DNA from: Bacteroidota bacterium
GTDB taxonomy: Bacteria > Bacteroidota > Bacteroidia > Chitinophagales > Chitinophagaceae
Assembly (NCBI GenBank): GCA_004292605.1
Contig: RDXK01000101.1
Coordinates: 1 to 46,129 of the forward strand
Reading direction: 5' to 3'
DNA: 46,129 nt
Shown: in pieces, positions 35,805 through 45,795 of the stretch
Numbering within the stretch: position 1 is the stretch's first letter
Layout of the letters: each line of letters opens with the position of its first letter
Position numbers and translations under genes: made by a program
Notes under the pieces: generated by a model
Seen by the model: the letters and a program-made list of their open reading frames with translations, nothing else
Database searches by the model: none
What the model was told of the DNA's origin: nothing

Positions 35805-36989
35805 ATGCAAACATTACCAGTAATTATGGGCAAAATGCATCAGCACGCCAGTCAGCCAAATTCTCTTACCGGCAAAACCTTACAGCCAGCTACTTTTACT
35901 ACCCAGTTAGCCGAGGTGCACCAACTTATACAGGCCATTAACCCCAACCGATACGCCAAAACAAGAAACTTTTTAAATGGAGAAGTTACGTACCTATCGC
36001 CCTATATTTCTCGTGGAGCCGTACAATTAACGGAGGTGGCCGATGCGGTGCTCAGTAAATTCAAATGGTACGAATGCGAAAAATTAATCCAGGAATTGGC
36101 TTGGAGAGAATTTTTTCAACGTGTTTGGCAAAGCAAAGGCCAACAAATAGAAAACGATTTAAAGCAAGAACAGCAGCAGGTACTCCATTATAAAATGCCC
36201 GAAGCTATTTCACAAGCCGCTACCCAAATAGATGGCTTAGATGCTGCTATCGCTAATTTATACCAAACGGGTTACATGCACAACCATGCCCGTATGTACA
36301 CCGCCATGCTAGCGTGTAATGTAGCCAAAGCCCACTGGAAAATGCCTGCACAGTGGATGTATTACCACTTGCTTGATGGCGATTTGGCCAGTAACCACCT
36401 TAGCTGGCAGTGGGTAGCCGGTAGTTTTAGCAGTAAAAAATACTATGCTAACCAAGAAAATATTAGCAAATACACAGGTAGTAATCAATACAAGGGCTAC
36501 CTAGCCAAAAGCTACGAGGAAATAGCCGAAATGCCTGTGCCCGATGTATTGCAGGCCAAACATATACCCACTTTAACCACTAGTTTGCCTACAACACCCA
36601 ATCCTAGTTTTGTAGAGGCCGATCTACTAGTATATAACAGCTATAATTTAGATGCTGCATGGCATAGCCACGAAAATGTAAACCGTGTTTTGCTGTTAGA
36701 GCCTAGTCATTTTGAAAACTATCCAGTTAGTGCACAAGTATTAGATTTTATTATTCAATTGGGTACCGATAATATTAACCAACTGCAGGTATTTGTGGGC
36801 AGCTTTACGGAGCTAAAAAAACTATACCACCAAGCGGTACCACAGGGTACCATGGTATTTAAGGAGCATCCATTGGCCAGTCATTACCAAGGCAAACAAG
36901 AAAGCCGAACTTGGTTAGTACCCGAGGTAACGGGCTACTTCCCTAGCTTTTTTGGTTTTTGGAAAAAATGTGAACGTTACTTCAAATAG
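35805..36989 (+). CDS. Photolyase/cryptochrome-like FAD-binding protein with reversed domain order
   Basis: This 394-residue protein starts with the helical FAD-binding domain of photolyases (about residues 30-235): TYLSPYISRGAVQL, ELAWREFF, GYMHNHARMYTAM, LLDGDLASNHLSWQWVAGSFSSKKYYANQENISKYTG. The usual N-terminal alpha/beta antenna domain is missing. Instead an alpha/beta-like segment follows at about residues 275-390 (ADLLVYNSYNLD, VNRVLLLEPSHF, LQVFVGSF), which looks like the antenna domain moved to the C-terminus. FAD-site residues are kept, so light-driven DNA repair or light sensing is possible. A frame that starts with GTG at 35796 also exists. It is divergent from the ABC exporter and 15 bases from the epimerase gene. 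Confidence 0.8.
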   Translation: MQTLPVIMGKMHQHASQPNSLTGKTLQPATFTTQLAEVHQLIQAINPNRYAKTRNFLNGEVTYLSPYISRGAVQLTEVADAVLSKFKWYECEKLIQELAWREFFQRVWQSKGQQIENDLKQEQQQVLHYKMPEAISQAATQIDGLDAAIANLYQTGYMHNHARMYTAMLACNVAKAHWKMPAQWMYYHLLDGDLASNHLSWQWVAGSFSSKKYYANQENISKYTGSNQYKGYLAKSYEEIAEMPVPDVLQAKHIPTLTTSLPTTPNPSFVEADLLVYNSYNLDAAWHSHENVNRVLLLEPSHFENYPVSAQVLDFIIQLGTDNINQLQVFVGSFTELKKLYHQAVPQGTMVFKEHPLASHYQGKQESRTWLVPEVTGYFPSFFGFWKKCERYFK

Positions 36990-37004
36990 GCTATCTTTCG
37001 GGGT

Positions 37005-38111
37005 ATGACTATTCGTAAAATTGAACTGTACGCTTATAGTATAGATATTGAGCCTTTTGCCATAGCTACTGGTACTATGTACTTTGCCCAAAATATGCTG
37101 GTTAAAATACATACCGGTGAAGGGCTGATAGGTTGGGGCGAATGTAGTGCCTTCCCCATGATTGCTGGCGAAACACAAGCAAGCTGTTTGGCTGTGGGCA
37201 AGGAAATGGCTGCTTTGTGGATAGGTAAAAACGCCTTGCAAATACCAGAACGCATACAGGAACTTCACCAGTTTATAGCCCGAAATTATACTGCAAAAAG
37301 TGCCTTTGATATGGCTTTGTACGATGTAGTTTCGCAGCATGCCCATCTACCGTTGTATAAATTTTTAAATCCGCAAGCCACTCTAAAACCCATTGAAACC
37401 GATTTAACCATTGGTATAGCCACCGTGGAGCAAATGGCACAAAAAGCAGTTCAGTTTGTACAAAACGGTGTAACCAAAATAAAAGTAAAAGTGGGTAAAA
37501 ATGCCCAGCACGATGTGGCAGCCATTGCCGCCATTAGAAAAGCCATTGGCTACGAAACCCGTTTGCAAATAGATGCTAACCAAGGCTGGAATTTTGAAAC
37601 TGCCCAAGCTACTTTACAAGCCTTGGAAGACTATGATATTTGGTTTTGCGAACAACCCATGCCCGTGCACCAAAACCAATATTTACCGGCCTTACAGCAA
37701 AGTACCAGCATACCCATAATGCTAGATGAAAGTGTGTTTACCGATACCGATTTAAACCTACTACTACCGCCCAAAGGGTTTAGTATGGTAAATATAAAAT
37801 TTGCCAAATGTGGTGGTTTTCATAATGCGGTATCTATTGCCGCCCTAGCCGCCGAACACAGGCTACCATGTATGATGGGTGGTATGCTGGAAAGTAGATT
37901 AGCCATGACGGCCTTTGCACATTTTGCCCAAAGCCAAGCCAATGTTATCATTTACGATATGGATACTGCTTTACTCGGCCATTTACAGGATCCTGTTTTG
38001 GGTGGTGCCACCTACCAAGGCTACCATATTCAAATGCCGGAAGGTGTGGGTTTAGGTGCCACGGTAGATGCCGAATTTTTGAATAATTGTACTTGCTTAA
38101 CTATAGCATAA
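37005..38111 (+). CDS. Dipeptide epimerase (enolase superfamily)
   Basis: A 368-residue protein of the mandelate racemase / muconate lactonizing group: a lid domain (1-125) then a barrel with KIKVKVG (the K-x-K base), QIDANQGW, FCEQPMP and LDESVF (Asp, Glu, Asp Mg2+ ligands) and NIKFAKCGG (second Lys base). The order and residues fit L-Ala-D/L-Glu-type dipeptide epimerases, which help recycle murein peptides; muconate cycloisomerase is the alternative. It begins 15 bases after the photolyase-like gene. Confidence 0.85.
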   Translation: MTIRKIELYAYSIDIEPFAIATGTMYFAQNMLVKIHTGEGLIGWGECSAFPMIAGETQASCLAVGKEMAALWIGKNALQIPERIQELHQFIARNYTAKSAFDMALYDVVSQHAHLPLYKFLNPQATLKPIETDLTIGIATVEQMAQKAVQFVQNGVTKIKVKVGKNAQHDVAAIAAIRKAIGYETRLQIDANQGWNFETAQATLQALEDYDIWFCEQPMPVHQNQYLPALQQSTSIPIMLDESVFTDTDLNLLLPPKGFSMVNIKFAKCGGFHNAVSIAALAAEHRLPCMMGGMLESRLAMTAFAHFAQSQANVIIYDMDTALLGHLQDPVLGGATYQGYHIQMPEGVGLGATVDAEFLNNCTCLTIA

Positions 38112-38144
38112 AAGGCACAAAAAAATCACTTGTGTAAATAAATG

Positions 38145-38152
38145 TAGCTTTG
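38145..38152 (+). promoter_or_regulatory. -7 promoter element of the CNNM/CBS gene
   Basis: TAGCTTTG matches TAnnTTTG and lies 16 bases before the ATG; TTG occurs at about 38130, closer than the usual spacing for a -33 element. Confidence 0.4.
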
Positions 38153-38168
38153 CCACATTCACATATAT

Positions 38169-39470
38169 ATGATAGAGTTTCTCATTATCTTGGCTTTACT
38201 GGTTATTAACGGCTTGTTTTCCATGGCAGAAATTGCCTTAGTATCTTCTAGAAAAGCCCGTTTAGAAGCACAAGCCAATAAAGGCGATGCCAAAGCCAAA
38301 GCAGCCTTACAGTTGGCCAACAAACCCGATACTTTTTTATCTACCGTGCAGGTGGGCATTACTTTGGTAGGTTTACTTACGGGTATTTACTCTGGCGAAA
38401 ACATGAAAACCGATTTGGTAATTTTCTTTAAAAACTATGCTGCCACACAGGCCTATGCTAGCTTTTTAGCCACCTTAGTTATTGTAATTATTATCACCTA
38501 TTTATCGTTAGTAATTGGCGAATTGGTGCCTAAACGTATTGGCTTAAGCAACCCAGAAAAAATAGCCAAAGCAGCTGCTGCACCCATGAAAGTGCTGAGT
38601 ACCATTACTTATCCATTCATTGCCTTGCTAAGTGGTTCCACCAATTTTTTGGTGAAAATTTTCAATATAAAAACCAACGAAAACCAAGTAACGGAGGAAG
38701 AAATAAAAGCCATCATTAGTGAAGGTACCGAGCATGGAGCCATAGAAGAAGCCGAGCAGGAAATTATAGAAAGGGTGTTTCATTTAGGCGATAGAAATAT
38801 TACGAGTTTAATGACCCACCGTAGCGATATAGTTTGGTTAGATATCAACGGTACCGTGGCCGATTTAAAAGCCATTGAAAGCGAGCAAATACATTCTATT
38901 TATCCCGTTTGCCAAAAAAACATTGATTCCATTAAAGGCATCATCGCCCTGAAAGATATTATACGGGTAAGCGATGACACGCCTTTAAAATCCATTGTAC
39001 AGCCAGCCGTTTTTGTACCAGAAAATAATACTGCCTACCAAGTATTGCAGCGTTTTAAAGAAACCCAAATACACCATGCGTTTATAGTAGATGAGTATGG
39101 TAGCATGCAAGGTTTAATAACGCTTAACGATATTTTAGAAGCAATAGTAGGCGATATTCCTGCGAAAGATGAGGACGACTACACCATAGTACAGCGGGAA
39201 GATGGTAGCTATTTGGTAGATGCTCAAATACCGTTCTACGATTTTTTAAGTTATTACGATAAAGCCGAATGGCAGGAAGAAGAAACCGAAGGCGAGTATG
39301 ATACTTTAGCTGGCTTTATCATCCATTATTTACAACGTATTCCCGCCACGGCCGATACTCTTACTTGGAAGGAATTTAAGTTTGAAGTAATAGATATGGA
39401 TGGCCACCGAATAGATAAAGTGCTGGTAACTATTTCCGATGCTATGAAACTAGAATTAGAAACTGAATAA
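38169..39470 (+). CDS. CNNM/CBS/CorC-type membrane protein (hemolysin family)
   Basis: 433 residues: a CNNM (DUF21) membrane domain of three to four helices (about 1-190, with EIALVSSRKARLEA and VQVGITLVGLLTGIYSGE), a CBS pair (about 210-335, for example MTHRSDIVWLD and FKETQIHHAFIVDEYGSMQGLITLND), and a C-terminal CorC_HlyC domain (about 350-430, DYTIVQREDGSYLVDA, YDTLAGFIIH). Members are magnesium/cobalt transport-related; the name hemolysin is historical. The last 15 bases overlap the DUF6702 gene on the other strand. Confidence 0.9.
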   Translation: MIEFLIILALLVINGLFSMAEIALVSSRKARLEAQANKGDAKAKAALQLANKPDTFLSTVQVGITLVGLLTGIYSGENMKTDLVIFFKNYAATQAYASFLATLVIVIIITYLSLVIGELVPKRIGLSNPEKIAKAAAAPMKVLSTITYPFIALLSGSTNFLVKIFNIKTNENQVTEEEIKAIISEGTEHGAIEEAEQEIIERVFHLGDRNITSLMTHRSDIVWLDINGTVADLKAIESEQIHSIYPVCQKNIDSIKGIIALKDIIRVSDDTPLKSIVQPAVFVPENNTAYQVLQRFKETQIHHAFIVDEYGSMQGLITLNDILEAIVGDIPAKDEDDYTIVQREDGSYLVDAQIPFYDFLSYYDKAEWQEEETEGEYDTLAGFIIHYLQRIPATADTLTWKEFKFEVIDMDGHRIDKVLVTISDAMKLELETE

Positions 39471-39947
39471 AGCCGTACTGTTCGGGTAATCTAGTTTAAA
39501 GCTTTGCTCCTTTTCGCCGTTCTTGATTTGCAATAGGTTTATTTGATCGTTCCTAAAATCGTGTAGCACACTATTTTTTACACGTAACCTTTTGAACGGA
39601 CCTACATTTTTCACTTCAAAATACACCCAAATACTTTCGGCCTGCTCCTCGTACCCCACGTACTGCAAGGCAAGCGGCGTATGGGTATTCTCCACGTTTA
39701 CCTGCAAATGCTGTAACAAATACCGTTTTACCAAACTATCATTTTCTGCCCGGTGTGGCTGTATGGTAAGGTTTATTTTTCCGCTGTTGGTTTTACGAAG
39801 TGTCTCCTCAAAATCGTCGGTAAAAATGCGTACACTTACTTCTATGGTTTTATCGGTAGGTTGATAAATTATTTGCGTCATACTCACATAAAGCGGGTGT
39901 GTAGCCACCACACACTGAAATAGTATTTGCCAAAAAACCATTGCCAT
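39456..39947 (-). CDS. DUF6702 secreted protein
   Basis: A 163-residue exported protein: a signal peptide, then HPLYVSMTQIIYQPTDKTIEVSVRIFTDDFEETLRK, the hallmark start of DUF6702, and a beta-rich remainder with AESIWVYFEVKNV. In Bacteroidota it usually stands beside a HupE/UreJ-type membrane gene and often an M1 peptidase gene. Both are here, divergent at 40008 and 40600. Function unknown; binding of a metal or partner in the periplasm is a guess. It overlaps the convergent upstream gene by 15 bases. Confidence 0.85.
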   Translation of the reverse strand: MAMVFWQILFQCVVATHPLYVSMTQIIYQPTDKTIEVSVRIFTDDFEETLRKTNSGKINLTIQPHRAENDSLVKRYLLQHLQVNVENTHTPLALQYVGYEEQAESIWVYFEVKNVGPFKRLRVKNSVLHDFRNDQINLLQIKNGEKEQSFKLDYPNSTALFSF

Positions 39948-40007
39948 TGGTATAAAGTTTTACCGTAATTAAATTTCCCTAATTACTTTGCAAGTTAAAG
40001 CTAGTTC

Positions 40008-40586
40008 ATGAATTCCTTTAGTTTTTACTTACCTATTGGGTTTGAGCATATCTTAGATATAAATGGCATTGACCATATCCTTTTCATTACTGCCATTTGC
40101 CTTCCTTATACTTGGAAAAATTGGCGTACACTTTTGTGGCTAGTTACCGCCTTCACCATTGGGCATAGCATTACCCTAGCACTAAGTACGCTGAAGTGGG
40201 TTACCGTTTCCAGTAAATGGATTGAATTCATTATTCCCATCACCATTGCCTATAGTGCTTTGTTTAATTTGCTACCGCAAAAAGATAGTACCAAACTGCA
40301 GCCCATGCAGTACTTCATAACCCTTGTATTTGGGCTAGTACATGGCCTTGGCTTTAGTACACTTTTAAAAAGTATGCTTGGTACCGAAAGCAGCATTTTA
40401 CTGCCACTATTGGGTTTTAATGTGGGATTAGAATTAGGTCAATTGATTATTGTATCTTTAGCCACCACAATTACGGCCTTGGTAGTTAATTTTTTCCGTA
40501 CCAAACAAAAAAATTATATCAGCTTTGTTTGTGGAGGAATTTGTTTTTTAGCAATACAAATGGCCATTCAGCGTTGGCCTTTATAA
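40008..40586 (+). CDS. HupE/UreJ-family membrane protein, short form
   Basis: A 192-residue protein with about six membrane helices and the same motifs as the protein at 18028 but without a periplasmic domain: FEHILDINGIDHILF, FTIGHSITLALS and FGLVHGLGFSTLL. Metal transport is inferred from the family only. It is divergent from DUF6702 and 13 bases upstream of the M1 peptidase gene. Confidence 0.85.
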   Translation: MNSFSFYLPIGFEHILDINGIDHILFITAICLPYTWKNWRTLLWLVTAFTIGHSITLALSTLKWVTVSSKWIEFIIPITIAYSALFNLLPQKDSTKLQPMQYFITLVFGLVHGLGFSTLLKSMLGTESSILLPLLGFNVGLELGQLIIVSLATTITALVVNFFRTKQKNYISFVCGGICFLAIQMAIQRWPL

Positions 40587-40599
40587 AACTTTTGTAGAA

Positions 40600-42963
40600 A
40601 TGAAAAAATGGCTTTTGGGTTGTGCAGTTTTTATTAGCGGTTCGCTATTAGCACAGGACATTCGTAACAACCCCACTAGTAACCACGGTAACAAATTTGA
40701 ACAGCTAGGTACTATTTTGCCTACGCCCAATGAGTATCGTACTGCCAGTGGTGCACCCGGTAGTAAGTATTGGCAGCAACGTGCCGATTATAAAATTCAA
40801 GCCCGTTTAGATGAAGCAAATCTTCGCCTATACGGTAGCGAAAAAGTAACCTATTTCAATAACTCACCCGATGTACTCACCTACATTTGGCTACAGTTAG
40901 ATGAAAACGAACACAGCACCAAAAACAATGCTGGGTACCCCGATGGTTCCAGCTTGAACAATTTGGGAATTGCCGTGGCACAATTAGATAGAATTGCCTC
41001 CGAAACCAAGGACGAAGGGTTTGGTGTAAACATTACCAAAATCACTACTGAAACTGGTGGTAAACTAGCTTACACCATTAATAAAACAATGATGCGGGTA
41101 GATTTACCTACTGCTTTATTACCCGGTCAAAAATTTGCATTTAACGTAGAATGGAATTATAAAATACCCGACCGTATGGCTCAGGGTGGTCGTGGTGGTT
41201 TCGAATTTTTCCCGGAAGATGGTAACCACCTATTCACCATTACCCAATGGTTTCCACGCCTGTGCGTTTACAGCGATTTTCAAGGCTGGCAAAACCATCA
41301 ATTTACCGGTAGAGGCGAATTTGCTTTGGTGTTTGGTAATTATGAAGTAAGCATTACCGTACCGGCCGATCATGTGGTAGGTTCTACTGGTGAGTGCCAA
41401 AACTATGCTCAAGTATTAACTCCCGCCCATTTAGCCAAATGGAACCAAGCCCAAACCGCTAAAGATGTGGTAGAAATAGCCACACTTGCAGAAGCTACAG
41501 CGGCAGAAAAAGGTAAAAGCAAAGCCACCAAAACATGGGTGTACAAAGCCAATAACGTAAGAGATTTTGCATGGACAAGTAGCCGTAAATATATTTGGGA
41601 TGCAATGCCTATAACCGTAGCAGGTAAAAAAGTAATGTGTATGAGCTTTTACCCTAAGGAAGCTTATAACCTTTACCGCCGTTACAGCACCAAAGCAGTA
41701 GCACACACCATCCGCAGTTATTCTAAATTTTCTATCAATTATCCTTACCCGGTAGCACAAAGCGTAGAAGCATCTAACGGTATGGAATACCCTATGATTT
41801 GCTTTAACTATGGCCGTACGGAAAAAGATGGCACCTACAGCGAAGCCACTAAAAATGGTATGTTAGGCGTAATCATACACGAAGTGGGGCATAACTTCTT
41901 CCCTATGATTATTAACAGCGATGAACGCCAATGGAGCTGGATGGATGAAGGTTTGAACACTTTTGTAGAGTACCTAGCCGAGGAATTATGGGATAATAAA
42001 TTCCCTAGTCGCCGTGGCCCTGCGTTTTCTATAGCCGATTACATGAAGCTTCCTAAGGATCAATTAGAGCCCATCATGACTAATAGCGAAAACATAATTC
42101 AGTTTGGCCCGAACGCTTACAGCAAACCCGCTACTGGTTTGAATATTTTGAGAGAAACCATTATGGGTAGAGAACTATTTGATTTTGCGTTTAAAACCTA
42201 CGCGGAACGCTGGGCATTTAAACACCCTACACCTGCCGACTTTTTTAGAACCATGGAAGATGCAAGCGGAGAAGATTTAGACTGGTTCTGGCGTGGATGG
42301 TTCTATAGTATAGACCCTGTAGATATTGCTTTAGATACCGTCATTGGCTTTAAAATAGATACCGCAAAACTAAGTGCACTGCCTGTACGTGGTGGCACCG
42401 AGCGTAGATTAGACAAGCCCATTCAAAATAGCTTTGACGATATTTCAAAGATTAGAAATAGACAAGACAAATCGATTGTTTTTGAAACAGATAAGGATAC
42501 TACCCTACGCGACTTTTACTGGCGTTACGATAGAGGATTAGAACCTTACGATAGTATGTACCGTTTTAAAAGTGCTACTACAGCCTTTGAAACCGCCGAT
42601 CAAGTCGATTTAGAAAAATATTTAGGCAAGTACCTATACCAAATTAACTGTAGCAACAAAGGAGGTTTGGTAATGCCGATAATAGTGGAGTGGACGTATA
42701 CCGACGGCACCAAAGAAGTAGACCGCCTACCCGCCCAAATTTGGCGTAAAAACGAATTAAAAGTATCCAAAGTATTCCTGAAGGATAAAGAAGTAGCCAG
42801 TGTAAAATTGGATCCTTTGCGTGAAACCGCCGATATAGATGAGGCCAATAATAGTTTCCCGAAGGCACCAAGCATGAGCAAATTAGGCATGTTTAAAATA
42901 AAACAAGCCGCCCGTGGCCAAAGCAGCGGCGCCAACCCAATGCAAGCTGCTAACAAAAAGTAG
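40600..42963 (+). CDS. Secreted M1-family metallopeptidase
   Basis: A 787-residue exported enzyme: signal peptide (LLGCAVFISGSLLAQ), an N-terminal beta domain (about 50-270), then the gluzincin domain with the zinc motif HEVGH-x18-E (IIHEVGHNFF and MDEGLNTF). The aminopeptidase GxMEN motif appears as SNGMEYP, so the second Glu is Glu but the Asn is Tyr. The C-terminal 250 residues are less conserved. It would trim peptides outside the inner membrane. It is the last gene before a strong terminator. Confidence 0.9.
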   Translation: MKKWLLGCAVFISGSLLAQDIRNNPTSNHGNKFEQLGTILPTPNEYRTASGAPGSKYWQQRADYKIQARLDEANLRLYGSEKVTYFNNSPDVLTYIWLQLDENEHSTKNNAGYPDGSSLNNLGIAVAQLDRIASETKDEGFGVNITKITTETGGKLAYTINKTMMRVDLPTALLPGQKFAFNVEWNYKIPDRMAQGGRGGFEFFPEDGNHLFTITQWFPRLCVYSDFQGWQNHQFTGRGEFALVFGNYEVSITVPADHVVGSTGECQNYAQVLTPAHLAKWNQAQTAKDVVEIATLAEATAAEKGKSKATKTWVYKANNVRDFAWTSSRKYIWDAMPITVAGKKVMCMSFYPKEAYNLYRRYSTKAVAHTIRSYSKFSINYPYPVAQSVEASNGMEYPMICFNYGRTEKDGTYSEATKNGMLGVIIHEVGHNFFPMIINSDERQWSWMDEGLNTFVEYLAEELWDNKFPSRRGPAFSIADYMKLPKDQLEPIMTNSENIIQFGPNAYSKPATGLNILRETIMGRELFDFAFKTYAERWAFKHPTPADFFRTMEDASGEDLDWFWRGWFYSIDPVDIALDTVIGFKIDTAKLSALPVRGGTERRLDKPIQNSFDDISKIRNRQDKSIVFETDKDTTLRDFYWRYDRGLEPYDSMYRFKSATTAFETADQVDLEKYLGKYLYQINCSNKGGLVMPIIVEWTYTDGTKEVDRLPAQIWRKNELKVSKVFLKDKEVASVKLDPLRETADIDEANNSFPKAPSMSKLGMFKIKQAARGQSSGANPMQAANKK

Positions 42964-42983
42964 ACGAATTGTTTGACCATCAA

Positions 42984-43018
42984 AAAGGCTGTCTCCCATA
43001 AAGAGATGGCCTTTTTTT
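42984..43018 (+). terminator. Terminator after the M1 peptidase gene
   Basis: AAAGGCTGTCTC pairs with GAGATGGCCTTT over 12 positions (two G-U wobbles) around a seven-base loop, followed by seven T. It ends directly before an ATG at 43019. Confidence 0.8.
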
Positions 43019-43141
43019 ATGATTGGCTTAGCCGATACTATTCATTCAATAGAATTACCTACGCCTAAATATGTAATTTCACTACCATACAATCCTTACA
43101 AATCATTTCAAAAATTACTCTTACGCACTAATTATTCTGTG

Positions 43142-44884
43142 GTGAAAATAAAAACTAAACTCACATTAGGTGTAGGCCTACTTTTTACACTCATCCTGCT
43201 TTTAAGTGGTGTAGCCACTATGTACTTACACCAGCTAAAAGCCGACACAGAAAATATTTTAGTGGCCAATTATCAGTCGCTAGAATACAGCAGAAATATG
43301 CTTACCGCATTAGAAAACCCCACACAAGAAAACTTAGAAAAATTTCAACAAAACTTACAGCTTCAGGAAAATAATATTACTGAAATTAGCGAGCCAGAGC
43401 TAACAAGAAACATTAGAAAAGGATATCAACAGTTGGCACAGTCTACCGCCGACTCGCTTGTAAAAGCTACCATTAAACAAAATGTTTTTGCACTAATGGA
43501 AATGAATATGCAAGCTATTCAACGTAAAAGCGAAGTAGCCCATACCACGGCCGACAAAGCGGTACTTTGGATAGCCGTTACTGGCACGCTATGCTTTTTC
43601 ATTGCCTTCATACTACTTATTAATTTACCTGCAAGCATTGCCAACCCCATACAAACACTCACGCAAAGTATACAACAAATAGCCATAAAAAAATATACAG
43701 AACGGGTACACTTTCAAAGCAACAGCGAGTTTGGGGAGTTGGCAAAATCGTTCAATATTATGGCGGAAAAACTGGAGGAATACAACAACAGTAACCTAGC
43801 CAAAATAGTACAAGAAAAGCAACGCATAGAAACACTCATCAATACCATGTACGATCCTGTATTAGGACTAGACGAAAACCAGCAAATTATTTTTGCCAAT
43901 GAACAAGCCATTCATATAGCTAACGTGCCACATGAAAACCTAGTAGGAAAAAATGCAACAGAAATAGCTTTACAGAACGACCTTATACGAAGTTTAATTA
44001 ACGACCTACATACCCCTAATCAAACCGACGAAAGCACCCTAAAAACGCCTATAAGAATATCTACACATAACAAAGAAAGTTACTTTGAAAAAGAAATAAT
44101 ACCCATTTCCATTGTACCCACCGGTGAAACAACCGCAAAAATGGTAGGCCATGTAATATTCCTTAGAAATGTAACCAGTTATAAAGAGCTAGACTTTGCC
44201 AAAACAAATTTTATAGCCACCGTATCGCATGAATTCAAAACACCCATAGCCGCCATAAAAATGAGTTTACAATTACTGGCTATGGAAAAAGTAGGCATAC
44301 TAAACACGGAGCAAAAACAACTATTAGAAAGTATAGGGGACGATGCCAACCGATTATTAAAAATAACCAGCGAATTACTAAATGTTACACAAATAGAAAG
44401 CGGTAAAATGCAGTTAGCCATACAGCCTACACCTGTGCATACCCTACTACAGTACGCTGTAAAAGCTACGCATATTCAAGCGTTAGAAAAACAAGTGCAA
44501 GTTCATATACCACCACAAACACATGATATACTAGTACAAGCCGACTACGATAAAACCGCATGGGTACTAACCAACCTTATATCCAACGCTATCCGATACT
44601 CCTATGAATACGCAAGCGTTCAAATTCACATCATTGAAAAACCTAACAGCGTAGAAATAATGGTGCAGGATACCGGACAAGGAATAGCACCACAATACCT
44701 AGATAAAATTTTTAATAGGTATTTTAAAGTTCCGGGTACAAAAAAGGAAGGTACAGGTCTGGGCTTAGCCATCAGCAAAGAATTTATGGAAGCACAAGGC
44801 GGTAGTATACAGGTACAAAGCGAATTTGGTGCAGGCAGCATATTTACAATATCTATACCAACGGTTCCCGCTACACATTCTTAA
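43142..44884 (+). CDS. Sensor histidine kinase (HAMP-PAS-HisKA-HATPase)
   Basis: 580 residues: one membrane helix at 8-30, a periplasmic sensor of about 125 residues, a second helix near 145-165, a HAMP domain, a PAS domain (about 225-340), the HisKA domain with the phospho-acceptor His near 363 (VSHEFKTPIAAI), and the ATPase domain with NLISNAIRYS, DTGQGIAPQYLDKIF and GTGLGLAIS. An open frame reaches back to an ATG at 43019, but that ATG abuts the previous terminator, and residues before the GTG at 43142 have no family match, so GTG is chosen. No response regulator is near. Confidence 0.88.
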   Translation: MKIKTKLTLGVGLLFTLILLLSGVATMYLHQLKADTENILVANYQSLEYSRNMLTALENPTQENLEKFQQNLQLQENNITEISEPELTRNIRKGYQQLAQSTADSLVKATIKQNVFALMEMNMQAIQRKSEVAHTTADKAVLWIAVTGTLCFFIAFILLINLPASIANPIQTLTQSIQQIAIKKYTERVHFQSNSEFGELAKSFNIMAEKLEEYNNSNLAKIVQEKQRIETLINTMYDPVLGLDENQQIIFANEQAIHIANVPHENLVGKNATEIALQNDLIRSLINDLHTPNQTDESTLKTPIRISTHNKESYFEKEIIPISIVPTGETTAKMVGHVIFLRNVTSYKELDFAKTNFIATVSHEFKTPIAAIKMSLQLLAMEKVGILNTEQKQLLESIGDDANRLLKITSELLNVTQIESGKMQLAIQPTPVHTLLQYAVKATHIQALEKQVQVHIPPQTHDILVQADYDKTAWVLTNLISNAIRYSYEYASVQIHIIEKPNSVEIMVQDTGQGIAPQYLDKIFNRYFKVPGTKKEGTGLGLAISKEFMEAQGGSIQVQSEFGAGSIFTISIPTVPATHS

Positions 44885-45080
44885 CCGCACGTCGTTTAAG
44901 AAGTATTCTTCTGCTCCATTAATTCTACTGAAATAAAACACCATTACTATACCTAAAAAGGCATACTACAAAAGCACCTATAAATTAAAACGATTTGTTA
45001 AGTATCTCGGCTTTTGCAAACATATAACAGGCCCAAAGCCAACAAATACAAGTACTTGCAGTTATTTACCAAAAAAAACT

Positions 45081-45773
45081 ATGAACCTTTATTCAAAGTA
45101 CTTTATCGGCCTCTTGTGTATAGCTACGCTTACCGTTAGCTGTGGTACTGCAAAACGTATTGGTGCCGACTATGATAAAACGGTCAATTTTCAAAAGTTT
45201 ACCTCCTATGCGTGGATTCCACAGCAAAACATAAGCTATAAGGACAGTCGTTACAACAATCAGATTATAGAAAATAATATTAAACTCTATGCTTGTAGTA
45301 CGCTACAAAATATCGGTTTACGATTAGATACTTCGAAACCCGATTTACTACTGAGCTACGATTTAGAAATAGAAAAAGGAGAACGCACCACCGAGGTACC
45401 CATTTACTCACACCCGCACAACTTTAATATGTTTGCTGGCAACCCCATGAACCCAATGATGATTGGCTTTAACCCCGGTTTGGACCCACGTAACGGTATG
45501 CTGATGAACCAACAATTCAATCCATTTGGTGGCGTAGGAATGGGAATGAACAATTTTTGGGCACCGCCACCACCCATGATAGTAGGGTATAGAACCAAAC
45601 AAATACCTTTTAAAGAAGGCACGGTAGTAATTACCGCCGTGGATAGAAAAACCAATAGATTGGTGTGGCGTGGCTGGGGAGCTTCCTGCATATTCGACCC
45701 TTACGAATTCAAAAAAGAACTGGAAGATAAAATTCAGGAAATGTTTGAAAAATATCCCACCAATAAAAAATAG
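45081..45773 (+). CDS. DUF4136 lipoprotein
   Basis: A 230-residue lipoprotein (lipobox VSCG, Cys21) whose domain begins GADYDKTVNFQKFTSYAWIP and runs to VITAVDRKTNRLVWRGWG, both standard DUF4136 features. In the middle is a Met/Asn/Gly/Pro-rich insert (residues about 110-165, with MNPMMIGFNP and GVGMGMNNF) that looks disordered. It probably sits at the outer membrane. Function unknown. It has its own terminator. Confidence 0.85.
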   Translation: MNLYSKYFIGLLCIATLTVSCGTAKRIGADYDKTVNFQKFTSYAWIPQQNISYKDSRYNNQIIENNIKLYACSTLQNIGLRLDTSKPDLLLSYDLEIEKGERTTEVPIYSHPHNFNMFAGNPMNPMMIGFNPGLDPRNGMLMNQQFNPFGGVGMGMNNFWAPPPPMIVGYRTKQIPFKEGTVVITAVDRKTNRLVWRGWGASCIFDPYEFKKELEDKIQEMFEKYPTNKK

Positions 45774-45795
45774 TCGTGGCAGCAACATATCATCG

